A DNA stretch of 64,000 nucleotides from Charina bottae (taxonomy: Eukaryota > Chordata > Lepidosauria > Squamata > Charinaidae), in assembly GCA_023362775.1 (NCBI GenBank), contig JALMGJ010000019.1:3931501-3995500 (forward strand), read 5' to 3'. This document shows positions 36,101 to 46,259 of the stretch, in pieces (within the stretch, counting starts at the first letter, position 1; every line of letters begins with the position of its first letter). Both the position numbers and the translations under genes were made by a program. Below the pieces are notes generated by a model that did not search any database, had not been told where the DNA came from, and saw only the letters and a program-made list of their open reading frames with translations.

Positions 36101-36904
36101 AATTGAGCAGTACTTCTTGGACTGCCATGTGGCACCATGCATTATGAAAAGAGGTCTAACTATCCACACACAAAAAAAGGATCACCCCGACCTTCAAAAG
36201 ACACAGTGGTGATAAGTAATTTACAATGAACTGTATTCATAAAGAAAACTAGTATGGAGGGAGTCTGTGTGGAATTGTACACACAGAAGTTTCTATGGGA
36301 GATAGAGCCAAGCTCTGGGGGTTCCAGGAAGTGCTGCAGCACAAGAGAGCCTTGCTTCTCATGTGGAGCTCTGAATGCTTTAAGAAACAAAAGGCACCCA
36401 GAAGCATCTCAGAGGACAATGTTTGACTCTCATGAGCATTTTTGAATGAAAATGCCTCTTTCACGGAGTCTGAGAATAAAGTCGGAGTCGTCATTAAAAT
36501 GAGAGACAAAGAAGGAACTTCATACTCTGTCAAAGGAAGTTGCAGCCAGTTCTAGCTCCATGAACAAGGTACTTGCATGATACATGACTTTGCAAGGACA
36601 TGCTTATCCCATTCATATATTGATGTGCTAAATTTAGGGATATAGTTAGGGTGTCTCCTCTGCAGACCCAGCATTTAATGTCACTCAGAATCATTAAGCT
36701 ACACTAGTTTGAACTATATTGCATTAGGTAGCACAAATTACTTGGGGTAAAGAATGAGAGAGATGCCTTTACTGTGAAAGCAAGCAAAATATTTTAGCAC
36801 AATTCATTCTTTAATCTTACAGATTTCTCCTTTTTTTCTCTCTATACCCTCCCACTTTGGTTCAATAACCTGAGTTTGGAGCAGCTTTTTATCTACTAAT
36901 CAAT
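33115..36904. other. Non-coding DNA
   Basis: Long unique-looking stretch. Small features only: (AAC)n at 33907-33923 and a direct duplication 'gtcttccatgtttaaagatt' at 35661 and 35683. The segment 34150-34450 is GC-richer and could be conserved non-coding DNA, but this cannot be judged from one genome. Confidence 0.45.
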
Positions 36905-36915
36905 ATAAAGTAATA

Positions 36916-37223
36916 ATAGAGCCTTGTGTGGCGCAGAGTGTTAGGCAGCAGTACTGCAACCGAAACTCTCCCCACGACCTGAGTTCGATCCCAGCAGAAG
37001 CTGGTTCTCAGGTAGCCGGCTCGGGTCGACTCAGCCTTCCATCCGTCCGAGGTCGGTAAAATGAGTACCCAGATTGCTGGGGAAAATGTAATTACAACTG
37101 GGGAAGGCAATGGCAAACCACCCCGCTCTATAGTCTGCCAGGAAAATGTCGTGAAAGCGGCGTCTCCCCAGAGGTCACATGACTCGGTGCAATGCACAGA
37201 GGACCTTTCTTCTCTCCTTCTTC
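36916..37223 (+). mobile_element. tRNA-derived SINE, third family
   Basis: Full-length copy with an 11-bp TSD, ATAAAGTAATA (36905-36915 and 37224-37234). The head reads AGCCTTGTGTGGCGCAGAGT (A box) with B box GAGTTCGATCCC. The body has 'ggttctcaggtagccggctc', 'gactcagccttccatccgtccgaggtcggtaaaatgagtaccc' and '...ggcaatggcaaaccacccc', ending 'gcacagaggaccttt'. This arrangement recurs widely in squamates and is distinct from the Sauria-type copies. Confidence 0.85.
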
Positions 37224-37234
37224 ATAAAGTAATA

Positions 37235-38656
37235 AACTTTTTGTTCCCACTAGACAGAGATATAATTAAGAAAGCACACAAATACAATGCTAATGTGCCT
37301 GAAAATGCAGTCTTCATATATTTTAATCTGGAAGGATGAAGAATATTGGAAAGAAGAGTAGAAGGGCTCTCTGTTAACATGCTATAGAAGAGAGACAGAG
37401 AAAGAGAGATAGAACAGTGAAAGCACTCTTGCGCTTTGACTTGTACTTCTTCCAGAAATTTAACCAAAGGCAGATCAATTATGGGTTGAATGACTGGAGT
37501 TAAGGATTCTTTTGCTAAGAACGGGGGGGGGGGAATAGTACAAGTTGAATTCATAAATAAAATAGATTACATTCTGAGAGCTAACCTCACATCAGCACCA
37601 TGTGTCACACTTCAGTATCAAGATATACAAGTGGTAGAACTATGTTTTCTTTTTATTCAAAGATTATTATGGCATTCTTCTGCCTGAAAGTTCCATCCAA
37701 AGTTCATGGCTGCTTTGAGGGCTGTGACAGATTTTAATTAAAGACTGCAGGGGAAAAGAAAAAAAGCTATTTCAGGTATTGTTTTAGCTTCATTAGGACA
37801 GAAGAGGGCAAGTCAAACTTCCCTGCTGTTAATACAAATAGTAATTGGGGAATGAGCCAATGACTATTATAGTGAAAAGTTCCTAACAAAAGCCATTTGG
37901 ATTTCAGCAAGGGAAGAAGTAGATAGCATGCAAAAGGTGTAACGGGGGGTTATCTATAGAAATGTTCCTGTAGCTGTGATAGCTTCTGTTTTGAATACTC
38001 AGTGCTTTTTCCTGCATTTTGAGAATTCCAACAATATTGTGCCATATTTTCAGAAAGCTGTGGATGCTATTGCTACCTGAACCATTAGTCACATAATTTG
38101 GAGACAGTCTCAACTTCTAAACTACTGTTATTCTTCCCAATAGCAGGACAAGGCTTAATAAAACTATCTTCCAGCTTTAAATCTCATCCATCCCAAAAGC
38201 CAAAAGGAGGGAAGAGCTTTCAGCCTCATCTTCCATTGGCACTACCGTATCTCATTTGCTTTAAACCAAATTCTAATGGATTGCAATGGAATGGTATAAT
38301 TCAATTTAACTAATTATTTTGCTTAAGAGAGGCTTCCTATTGATCTGAGCTAAGGGAACATTCCTCCAACATTGTTCTCGGACATGCACTTGTTGATCCA
38401 GGCCTCTAAAGAATTGTCTCCTTGTTCATATGCTCTTGTTGTCCATACATTGCATAATATAGTGATGTTCTCCACCAAATCCACCCAGTTTTCATGTCAT
38501 ATAAAGGACAAATAAAGTAATAGGGACATTTGTCCCTATGTTCTCAAGCTCCATTCATGAGGGAGATTTGAAGGAAGAGAACATTAGTCTTTAAATATAT
38601 TATAGGATGTTCACCAAATATTCCTTCTCTATTTTAAATTCTAGTTAGTCTACATG
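37235..38656. other. Non-coding DNA
   Basis: Nothing recognised except a G-run at 37523-37533. Confidence 0.5.
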
Positions 38657-38714
38657 TATCTATCACCTTATTGGAATTCTAGGCTGTTTTTGCCCATCCT
38701 ATAAGGAGGCTAAA
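38657..38714 (+). repeat. Left arm of a long duplication flanking a SINE
   Basis: Starts TATCTATCACC, then ATTGG, then GAATTCTAGGCTG through AAGGAGGCTAAA. The same blocks recur in order at 39143-39294, but there a roughly 90-bp stretch separates ATTGG from GAATTCTAGG. This arm may be a target-site duplication that later lost its middle. Confidence 0.6.
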
Positions 38715-39142
38715 GGTGTGGTGGCTCAGCGGGTAAGACACCAGGCTTGTCGATCGGAAGATCGCAAGTTCGGAGGTTCGAATCCCTAGCCCCGCGTGAC
38801 GGAGTGAGCTCCTACACTCACCCCAGCTCTTGCCAACCTAGCAATTTGAAAGCATGCAAATGCAAGTAGATAAATAGGTACCACTTCAGTGGGGTGGAAG
38901 CAGTGTTCTGCTGGCCACATGACTGGAGAACCTCTTTGGACAAAGCATGCAAGTGCAAGTAGATTAATAGGTACCACTTCGGTGGGTAGGTAACAGCGTT
39001 CTGTGTGTGTCATGCTGCCCACATGAATGCGGAAGCGTTTTCGGACAGTGCTGGCTCTTCGGCTAAGAAACGGAGATGAGCACCAGCCCCTAGAGTCAGA
39101 CACGACTGCACAAATGTGCGGGGGGAACCTTTACCTTTACCT
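38715..39142 (+). mobile_element. Sauria-type SINE (copy 3) with internal duplication
   Basis: Plus-oriented. Head GGTGTGGTGGCTCAGCGGG (A box) with B box GGTTCGAATCCC, body, then BovB-like tail 'agagtcagacacgactgcac' and (ACCTTT)n. Longer than its relatives because the AGTAGAT(A/T)AATAGGTACCAC segment occurs twice (about 38866 and 38957), an internal duplication of about 92 bp. Confidence 0.88.
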
Positions 39143-39294
39143 TATCTATCACCCAATTGGTTTTCGTAAGGTAGCTTTCAACCCTGCTTGTTCTTGGTCA
39201 AAGTGTATGTTTGGATATGAAAAGAGAAAGGAGGAGAAGGCAGTTCTTCTTTAGAATTCTAGGCTGCTTTTGCCCATCCTATAAGGAGGCTAAA
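39143..39294 (+). repeat. Right arm of the long duplication
   Basis: Matches 38657-38714 at both its ends (TATCTATCACC...; GAATTCTAGGCTG...AAGGAGGCTAAA) with about 90 bp of extra sequence between them. Confidence 0.6.
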
Positions 39295-39362
39295 CCAAAT
39301 AAGTTTATTAACATAGAGTTTCAGCATAATCTATTTAATTAGGACATGGCATGGGTCCAGGT

Positions 39363-40417
39363 CTTAAAGAGTCTTAAAGAGATGGGAGTACCAGACCACC
39401 TTACCTGTCTCCTGAGAAACCTGTATGTGGGTCAAGAAGCAACAGTTAGAACCGGACATGGAACAACCGACTGGTTCAAAATTGGGAAAGGTGTACGACA
39501 AGGCTGTATATTATCACCCTGCTTATTTAACTTATATGCAGAGTACATCATGAGAAATGCCGGGCTGGATGAATCACAAGCCGGAGTTAAGATTGCCCGG
39601 AGAAATATCAACAACCTCAGATATGCAGACGATACCACCCTAATGGCAGAAAGTGAAGAGGAACTAAAGAGCCTCTTGATGAGAGTGAAAGGGGAGAGTG
39701 CAAAAGCTGGCTTGAAACTCAACATTAAAAAAACCCAGATCATGGCATCTGGTCCCATCACTTTCTGGCAAATAGAAGGGGAAGAAATGGAAGCAGTGAC
39801 AGATTTTATTTTCTTGGGCTCCAAGATCACCGCAGACGGTGACTGCAGCCATGAAATTAAAAGACGCTTGCTCCTTGGGAGGAAAGCTATGGCAAACCTA
39901 GACAGCATATTAAAAAGCAGAGACATCACCTTGCCAACAAAGGTCCGTATAGTTAAAGCTATGGTTTTTCCAGTAGTAATGTATGGCTGTGAGAGTTGGA
40001 CCATAAGGAAGGCTGAGCGCCAAATAATTGATGCTTTCGAACTGTGGTGCTGGAGAAGACTCTTGAGAGTCCCTTGGACTGCAAGGAGGTCAAACCAGTC
40101 AATCCTAAAGAAAATCAACCCTGACTGCTCATTGGAAGGACAGATGCTGAAGCTGAAGCTCAAATACTTTGGCCACCTAATGCGAAGAGAGGACTCACTG
40201 GAAAAGACCCTGATGCTGGGAAAGACTGAAGGCAAAAGGAGAAGGGGACGGCAGAGGATGAGATGGTTAGATAGCATCACCGATGTAATGAACATGAATT
40301 TGAGTAAACTCCGAGAGACAGTGGAGGACAGGAAGGCCTGGCATGCTATGGTCCATGAGGTCACAAAGAGTCGGACACGACTAAACGACTGAACAACAAC
40401 AACAACAACAACAACAA
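39363..40417 (+). mobile_element. Young 5'-truncated BovB (RTE) LINE
   Basis: A single uninterrupted frame (39346-40392) covers the second half of the BovB polyprotein: the end of the reverse transcriptase with its Y-A-D-D catalytic box at 39622-39633, a 'RQGCILSPCLFNLYAEY' block before it, the connector, and the conserved 'YGCESWT' and 'ELWCWRRLLRVPWTARRSNQ' blocks, ending 'ESRTRL.D'-like before the stop. The 3' end is the hallmark GTCGGACACGACT followed by (ACA)n. A perfect 13-bp duplication, CATGGGTCCAGGT, lies at 39350-39362 and 40418-40430. Lack of stops and a perfect TSD imply recent insertion; it lacks the endonuclease and N-terminal RT, so it cannot be autonomous. Confidence 0.93.
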
Positions 40418-40419
40418 CA
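40392..40419. repeat. (AAC)n tail of the BovB copy
   Basis: About nine ACA units form the 3' tail of the BovB insertion, typical of RTE elements. Confidence 0.9.
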
Positions 40420-40430
40420 TGGGTCCAGGT

Positions 40431-40940
40431 TACCTGAAGGACCGGCTCACCCCCATTCAATCAACCCGTCCCACCTGGTCCTGCAGAGAGGGCACGCTAC
40501 GAACCCCGTCGGCAAGAGATTTCCATCTGGCGGGGTCTAGGAGGCGTGCCTTCTCTGCAGTAGCCCCCGCCCTTTGGAATATTCTTCCCCCGGAAATAAG
40601 ATCGGCCCCCTCTCTCCTGGACTTTAGGAAAAACTTGAAGACCTGGCTATGTCACCAGTCTTGGGGAGGGGAGGGAAATAGCCAGTCTTGGCATTGGCTT
40701 GCCCCTTAGATCTGTCCTGACCAGCCTTGTCGATCAGTGGAATAAGATCTACCACTTTTGGATCAGATTGTATGATGTATGATTTGTGTGTGTGTGTGTG
40801 TGTGTGTGTGTATAATTTTATATTGTTTATTATTGATATTTATTGTTTTAATTGATTTTAAACTTGCTGTGAACCACCCAGGGTCCCTCCTTGTGGGGGA
40901 GATGGGTGGGATATAAATGTAATAATAAATAAAAATAAAT
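40431..40940 (+). mobile_element. CR1/L3-type LINE 3' fragment, host of the BovB insertion
   Basis: The plus frame 40419-40709 reads as a LINE ORF2 C-terminus: 'GYLKDRLTPIQ', then 'RRRAFSAVAPALWNILPPEI' and 'LLDFRKNLKTWLC'. The 3' UTR follows with a (GT)n at 40783-40812, then the conserved tail block 'gtgaaccacccagggtccctcc...gagatgggtgggatataaatg' and (AATAA)n. The BovB insertion at 39363-40417 occupies its 5' side, so any upstream CR1/L3 sequence would lie left of 39350, where little is recognisable. Confidence 0.75.
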
Positions 40941-41257
40941 TAATCTGCAGTAATTTACACCGAAGTGAAGCTGGATCCAGCAAAGGATTTCATTAGAAGT
41001 GATGGGGTATGGTTAATTCAAGGCCAGCTTTCTGCTTCCTATGCATGCTGTTGGCAGAAGTAATTGCTTGTCGGGTGGTACTTCCAGCTCTCCAAATAAA
41101 ATTTAAAAAAAAAGACTTATTTCACCCTGCAAATAAGTCCTAGCTGACAATGATTGAAAATCTAAACCATTCTCATTGTCATTCCAATTTTGTTTTAAAC
41201 AATAATTAGTTTTGCTAGAGTTCTTTGGCTGTGGATATTGGAAGTGAGAGAAATTTA

Positions 41258-41291
<34 letters not shown>

Positions 41292-41682
41292 TTCAGGGGA
41301 TTTTCTGGTAAGTCCAACGTCTTCTGGCATGCCACATCCATTAACTACAGAGAACTCTCACTAAGGCTGTTCAGCAGCATCTACTTGGCCAAAAATAAAA
41401 TAAAATTCTAACAAAAACACACAATGCAAGAGAATGTGCTCAGCTGAGTACTATACAAGGAATACAGGACTTTCAGTGACACTGATAGAGTATTTCCATG
41501 GCATAAATAAGGTTATGACAGATTAGATCCATACATACCTTCAATGCAAACAATAAAGCAGGAAGGATCTGGTGTACTTTAAGCTTCATCAAGCTGTTGC
41601 ACCCCAATTTTAGTGACGTTATTTTGTTCATTGGAGCAACATAGAAATTAATCATCCTCCAGTCATGTGCTGTAACACATAA
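40941..41682. other. Non-coding DNA with (ATT)n
   Basis: (ATT)n at 41258-41292. No gene recognised. Confidence 0.5.
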
Positions 41683-41745
41683 GTTGTTTTGTTGTAAGCC
41701 GCCCAGAGTCGCTTGTAAAAGTGATATGGGCAGCTATATAAATTA
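41683..41745 (+). mobile_element. CR1/L3-type LINE 3' tail
   Basis: Reads 'gtaagccgcccagagtcgcttgt...gatatgggcagctatataaatt', the sense-strand version of the conserved tail block. Confidence 0.6.
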
Positions 41746-41873
41746 GATATATGTATATTAATACATAAGTGTCTATCATCCATCCACATACACCCCACGA
41801 GGGAAAAATGAAACCTGTATAAAAACTCTTTTGGAGTTTTGGGTGCCTTCTTTCCAGTCAATAGTCTCTATAG

Positions 41874-42967
41874 CAGAGCTTTCCAAACTTTTCATGTTGG
41901 TGACACACTTTTTAGGCATGCATCATTTCGCGACACAATCTTACAGCAGGGCACAAGGCAGGCACTAGGACCTGCGCGGAATCCTGGCAGGGCAGGTTTG
42001 GAGGCAGCCGGGCACAAGGCAGGCACTAGGACCTGCGCAGAATCACAGTAGGTTTGGAGGCAGCAAGGCACAAGGCAGGCACTAGGACCTGCGCGGAATC
42101 CTGGCAGGGCAGGTTTTGAGGCAGCCAGGCACAAGGCAGGCAGTAGGACCTGCACAGAATCCTGGCAGGGCAGGTTTGGAGGCAGCCGGGCACAAGGCAG
42201 GCACTAGGACCTGCGCGGAATCCTGGCAGGTTTGGAGGCAGCAAGGCACAAGGCAGGCACTAGGACCTGCACGGAATCCTGGCAGGGCAGGTTTGGAGGC
42301 AGCCGGGCACAAGGCAGGCACTAGGACCTGCGCAGAATCACAGTAGGTTTGGAGGCAGCAAGGCACAAGGCAGGCACTAGGACCTGCGCGGAATCCTGGC
42401 AGGGCAGGTTTTGAGGCAGCCAGGCACAAGGCAGGCAGTAGGACCTGCACAGAATCCTGGCAGGGCAGGTTTGGAGGCAGCCGGGCACAAGGCAGGCACT
42501 AGGACCTGCGCGGAATCCTGGCAGGTTTGGAGGCAGCAAGGCACAAGGCAGGCACTAGGACCTGCACGGAATCCTGGCAGGGCAGGTTTGGAGGCAGCCG
42601 GGCACAAGGCAGGCACTAGGACCTGCACAGAATCCTGGCAGGGCAGGTTTGGAGGCAGCCGGGCACAAGGCAGGCACTAGGACCTGCACAGAATCCTGGC
42701 AGGGCAGGTTTGGAGGCAGCCGGGCACAAGGCAGGCACTAGGACCTGCGCGGAATCACAGCAGGTTTGGAGGCAGCAAGGCACAAGGCAGGCACTAGGAC
42801 CTGCGTGGAATCCTGGCAGGGCAGGTTTGGAGGCAGCAAAGCACAAGGCAGGCACTAGGACCTGCACAGAATCCTGGCAGGGCTCAGAGGCAGCAGCAGC
42901 AACCGACACACCCAGACACTGCAGCCGACACACTAACGTGTCCCGACACACAGTTTGGAAAGCTCTG
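41874..42967. mobile_element. Non-autonomous hAT transposon with minisatellite interior
   Basis: Perfect 16-bp terminal inverted repeats, CAGAGCTTTCCAAACT, at 41874-41889 and 42952-42967, flanked by a perfect 8-bp TSD, CTCTATAG (41866-41873 and 42968-42975). Subterminal sequence has repeated GACACAC motifs. The interior (41951-42890) is a GC-rich minisatellite instead of a transposase. All long frames here on both strands are repeat translations (Gly/Thr/Cys/Arg-rich or Pro/Ala/Cys-rich) and are not genes. Confidence 0.92.
41951..42890. repeat. 61/56-bp minisatellite with 295-bp higher-order repeat
   Basis: Sixteen units, each beginning GCACAAGGCAGGCA, start at about 41951, 42012, 42068, 42129, 42190, 42246, 42307, 42363, 42424, 42485, 42541, 42602, 42663, 42724, 42780 and 42841. 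Units are 61 bp or, where five bases are missing near the CCTGGCAGGGCAGG part, 56 bp. The pattern 56-61-61-56-61 repeats twice (42012-42306 and 42307-42601), a 295-bp higher-order unit with almost no difference between copies. Confidence 0.92.
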
Positions 42968-43039
42968 CTCTATAGCAAGCATGGCCAACCTCAGTGAGGT
43001 TGGCCATGAAATCAAACTGCCAAAACTTGGTAGCAAATA

Positions 43040-43268
43040 CAGGAAGTCCTCATTTAGCTACTGCCTCATTTAGTAACCATTCGCAGTTACGACGGTGATG
43101 AAAAAGTAACTTTGTAACCAATCCTTGTATTTATGACCTTTGCAGGTCTGTAAAGCAAGGGAAAGCTGAAGTGAGATCATAAGCCCCACCGCAGTTTTAT
43201 TTGGTGACTGCTTCGCTTATTGACTGAGTTGCCGGTCCCAGTTGTGATTCCTAAACGAGGACTCCCTG
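43040..43268. mobile_element. mariner/Tigger-type MITE
   Basis: Imperfect inverted ends, CAGG(A/G)AGTCCTC(A/G)TTTAG, each flanked by TA (43038-43039 and 43269-43270). The body has the 'ttagtaaccattcgcagttacgac' and 'aaagtaacttt' motifs typical of a MITE abundant in squamates. It is 229 bp with no transposase. Confidence 0.75.
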
Positions 43269-43270
43269 TA

Positions 43271-44925
43271 GGCTATAATTAAGGGTTTATTTTATTTTTT
43301 AAATTTATTGAAAACTAATATAGGAAGGGGAGGATTAAACAAAGCAAGCCACTCTCATTCTTTCTCTTCAGTCTCCCAAACACAGGAAAAAATGGGATTT
43401 GGCCTCATTCACATATAAAACAACACAAAATATTTAAAAATATCCAATATTTTCAGCTCATTCCTTCAGTGATGTCACCATATCACTGGAAGCCTTCTAT
43501 GGCCTCCAATAGTAAATATCCCACCCCTGACCTTTAGGAATGCAGAGGTGGACAATCCACAGACTGGGGCTTGCTCTCCACGCTTGTTCCACTGAAACGG
43601 ATGACAATATCAGATTATTAATAGACGGGATGGAGCTAAGATGGCCAGGGAGCAGCATCATGTCTGCTGGGCTCCTTATATTTCATTTGTTTTGTCTGAT
43701 TTTACAAATAGCCTAGCTATACATCTTAATTTTTATCTAGCTTTATTTAATAAACACATTCTCTGTGAGAGATACTCTAAATCTAAACACCAAGTCCCTA
43801 AAATGTCATAAAGCCTTCAGATATGATACCTTGACACTGAAGCAACAGGGAAGAACAAGAAACACAACAGGACAAGTCCAGGCTCACACACTCCGTCTAA
43901 ACCAACAAAGAAGTCAAAATTTGATGACCACATGATGGACAAGAAAACTGTGAGTAAAAATTAAAAAAAATAAATCCTCTCTGCTCCATCCCTTCCTATT
44001 AATAAAGGAAGAACATTGAATTGTGATTAAAAACTGGGCCTACCCCAATGTATTCTACTTTGTTCTCTCCCTACGAAATGCATCAGTCACTGTCCTTACT
44101 GACTTTTGAATAAGAAATGAAGGCACATCTATTTTATATAGCAAATTCATTGAGCTTTAAAGTATCTGAGAAGTTGAGGTGTTGCTGGAGATACTCCTGA
44201 ATAGCTATCTTGAATCAGTCTTGAATATTTTTAGATATACGTAGTATTGTACTTGCAACTCTTGACTGAATGTGTGGGACTGATGTGGGTGGTCTGGACT
44301 GTAGTCACCTGATTAATTCTCTACCTGTCTTACTCCCTGTCAGTCTGTAGGACAGAACACGGCTGCTGTAAATCATGGCTTGGGATTTACAATCTAAAAT
44401 GTCTGGTGATATGTCTCTTAATTATGAAGAAATGCTCCTTTATAAAATGCCATTTTTGCAAGAGAGTTTAAGATGAAGAAACATTGCTAGAATGTGAACA
44501 CCATTATCTTTGAGAAGTTAAGTGTCCTGTCACAGGCCACAAGCGGGATCCAAAATCCTATAGAAAAAGTGTGAAAAACGTAGAGACGGCTATAGAGTAA
44601 GTTGGTCCAGAACCCAAATAATCTTGAAATAATCAAGATTTCAGAGAGTGAAAGTCATAGTCCAGATAATGAAAATTCAAAGCACCAGGGAAAGCTATCA
44701 AGTAATAAATATGCAAGAAACAAGTACATATGGTTGCATAGGCCCACAAGTAGTAGATCCTTCTTACCATAGTTAGCTACTCTCAAGTAGAGAGTTTTAT
44801 ATTTAGCCTTATTCAGCTGAGGTTCCTTAAGCTTGATTTGATTGGAAAACCATCCAGATGTATTAACAGGCTTAACACAGATAGAACTTGTCAAGCCTGA
44901 TCTGGCTGCAAGGTCACCCAGGCTG
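43271..44925. other. Non-coding DNA
   Basis: No gene, RNA or element boundary recognised. Confidence 0.5.
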
Positions 44926-44937
44926 GATTACTCTTTA

Positions 44938-45092
44938 TAGGTAAAGGTTCCCCCCACACATTTGTGCAGTCATGTCCGACTCTAGGGGCCGGTGCTCATT
45001 TCCGTTTCTCAGCCGAAGAGCCAGCACTGTCCGAAGACGCTTCCACGGTCATGTGGCCGCATGACGCGCACGGAACGGTGTTTTACTTTTTA
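44938..45092 (-). mobile_element. Sauria-type SINE (copy 4), 5'-truncated
   Basis: Only the tail half is present (minus orientation): GTAAAGGTTCC, 'gtgcagtcatgtccgactctaggggccggtgctcat', through 'catgtggccgcatgacgcgcacggaacggtg'. The tRNA-like head is absent. GATTACTCTTTA precedes it at 44926-44937 and ATTACTCTTTA follows at 45093-45103, so this is a truncated insertion with its TSD. Confidence 0.8.
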
Positions 45093-45104
45093 ATTACTCT
45101 TTAG

Positions 45105-45297
45105 TAATTTAAAATTTAAAATTTAAAATTTAAAATTTAAAATTTAAAATTTAAAATTTAAAATTTAAAATTTAAAATATAAAATTTAAAATTTAAAATT
45201 TAAAATTTAAAATTTAAAATTTAAAATTTAAAATTTAAAATTTAAAATTTAAAATTTAAAATTTAAAATTTAAAATTTAAAATTTAAAATTTAAAAT
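45105..45297. repeat. (TTTAAAA)n heptanucleotide array
   Basis: About 27 near-perfect 7-bp units with one TAT variant near 45177. It begins immediately after the SINE's right TSD. Confidence 0.95.
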
Positions 45298-45336
45298 TAA
45301 TTAAATTAAATTAAATTAAATTAAATTAAATTAAAT
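45298..45336. repeat. (TTAAA)n pentanucleotide array
   Basis: Seven or so AATTA/TTAAA units continuing the heptanucleotide array with a changed period. A third copy of GATTACTCTTTA follows at 45348-45359. Confidence 0.9.
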
Positions 45337-45359
45337 AGTAATTTAGTGATTACTCTTTA

Positions 45360-46007
45360 GTAGACCATAATTTCCAAGATACCATCTCTCAGAAACAAAC
45401 TTTTTTAAAATTCTGATATTAAACTTAACACTAGCATCAGGAATATCCAGGGTTGGGGGTACAAAAAAAGTTAAGATAGTGGGTGTCACTAGGCAATTGA
45501 AGCCTCACTCTTTTTTCACTTGCATGTGATGCATGCAATGCATGTAAAATAAGGGTAGGGTTCCAAGTATGTGGTTGCACTCACCATCATAACTCTTTTT
45601 GCCCCTCCCATAGATGTCCATGACTAATGCCATACATTTTGGCTGGTATGTCCAGATCAGTGACCTGGCAGAGTTACAGTACAGAGGGTCAGGATTGATT
45701 CTGGCCCAGAGTTTGTGCTGAAGACTAAGCTGGTGCAGAGACGTCCATCTCCTGCTCTTCCTTCGTCTTCAGAATCATCCTCAAATAAGGCCATGCCGAT
45801 CAGCAACCCCAACTGAAGTTTGATGAGAATGCAGATAGGTGCATTTTGGGAGAAAGAGACAAGCTGAGAAAAACAGTGGAGCTGAAAACTATAGCTTGGC
45901 AGGCATAAGCAAACTCAAGGGACTGTTCTTAAGATTTGGTGAGACAACTGGATTTTCTGTTTGCCAAAGTCCTGGGATTGTTTGTTTCCAGTATACTCCA
46001 TTGGTCT
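45360..46007. other. Non-coding DNA
   Basis: Nothing recognised. Confidence 0.45.
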
Positions 46008-46012
46008 ATTAT

Positions 46013-46254
46013 TGTCAGGGAGACACAGGAGAGCGGTGGGGGGAGCTTACTCACGGGAGGGAAGCGAGCACGAAGCTCGGAGGGCCTGGCCTTATTTCCC
46101 AAACGCCTCCGGAAAGCTCCGCCCTAGATTGGACTCATGTCTCTGGGATTCTTCGGGCACTATCAGTTTAGCAGGATTCTGTATGTAGGAAGCAATAAAC
46201 ACTAGAGACTAGATTCCAAGCCTCGGCGTGTTATTTCTGCACCTACACAGGACA
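46013..46254 (+). mobile_element. Short solo LTR (242 bp)
   Basis: Begins TGTCAGGGAG and ends ACACAGGACA, with a perfect 5-bp TSD, ATTAT (46008-46012 and 46255-46259). A polyadenylation signal, AATAAA, lies at 46194-46199, about 55 bp before the 3' end, as in retroviral or Ty3/gypsy LTRs. It is GC-richer than its surroundings. No internal region is adjacent, so it is a solo LTR. Confidence 0.82.
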
Positions 46255-46259
46255 ATTAT

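Noticed and set aside
39432..40460. 342-codon minus-strand open frame
   Set aside because: It is the antisense shadow of the BovB reverse transcriptase frame on the plus strand, which has all the family motifs.
41892..42951. Multiple 70-120-codon frames on both strands
   Set aside because: All are translations of the 61/56-bp minisatellite.
45839..46171. 110-codon plus-strand frame
   Set aside because: Crosses into the solo LTR at 46013 and has no recognisable domain.
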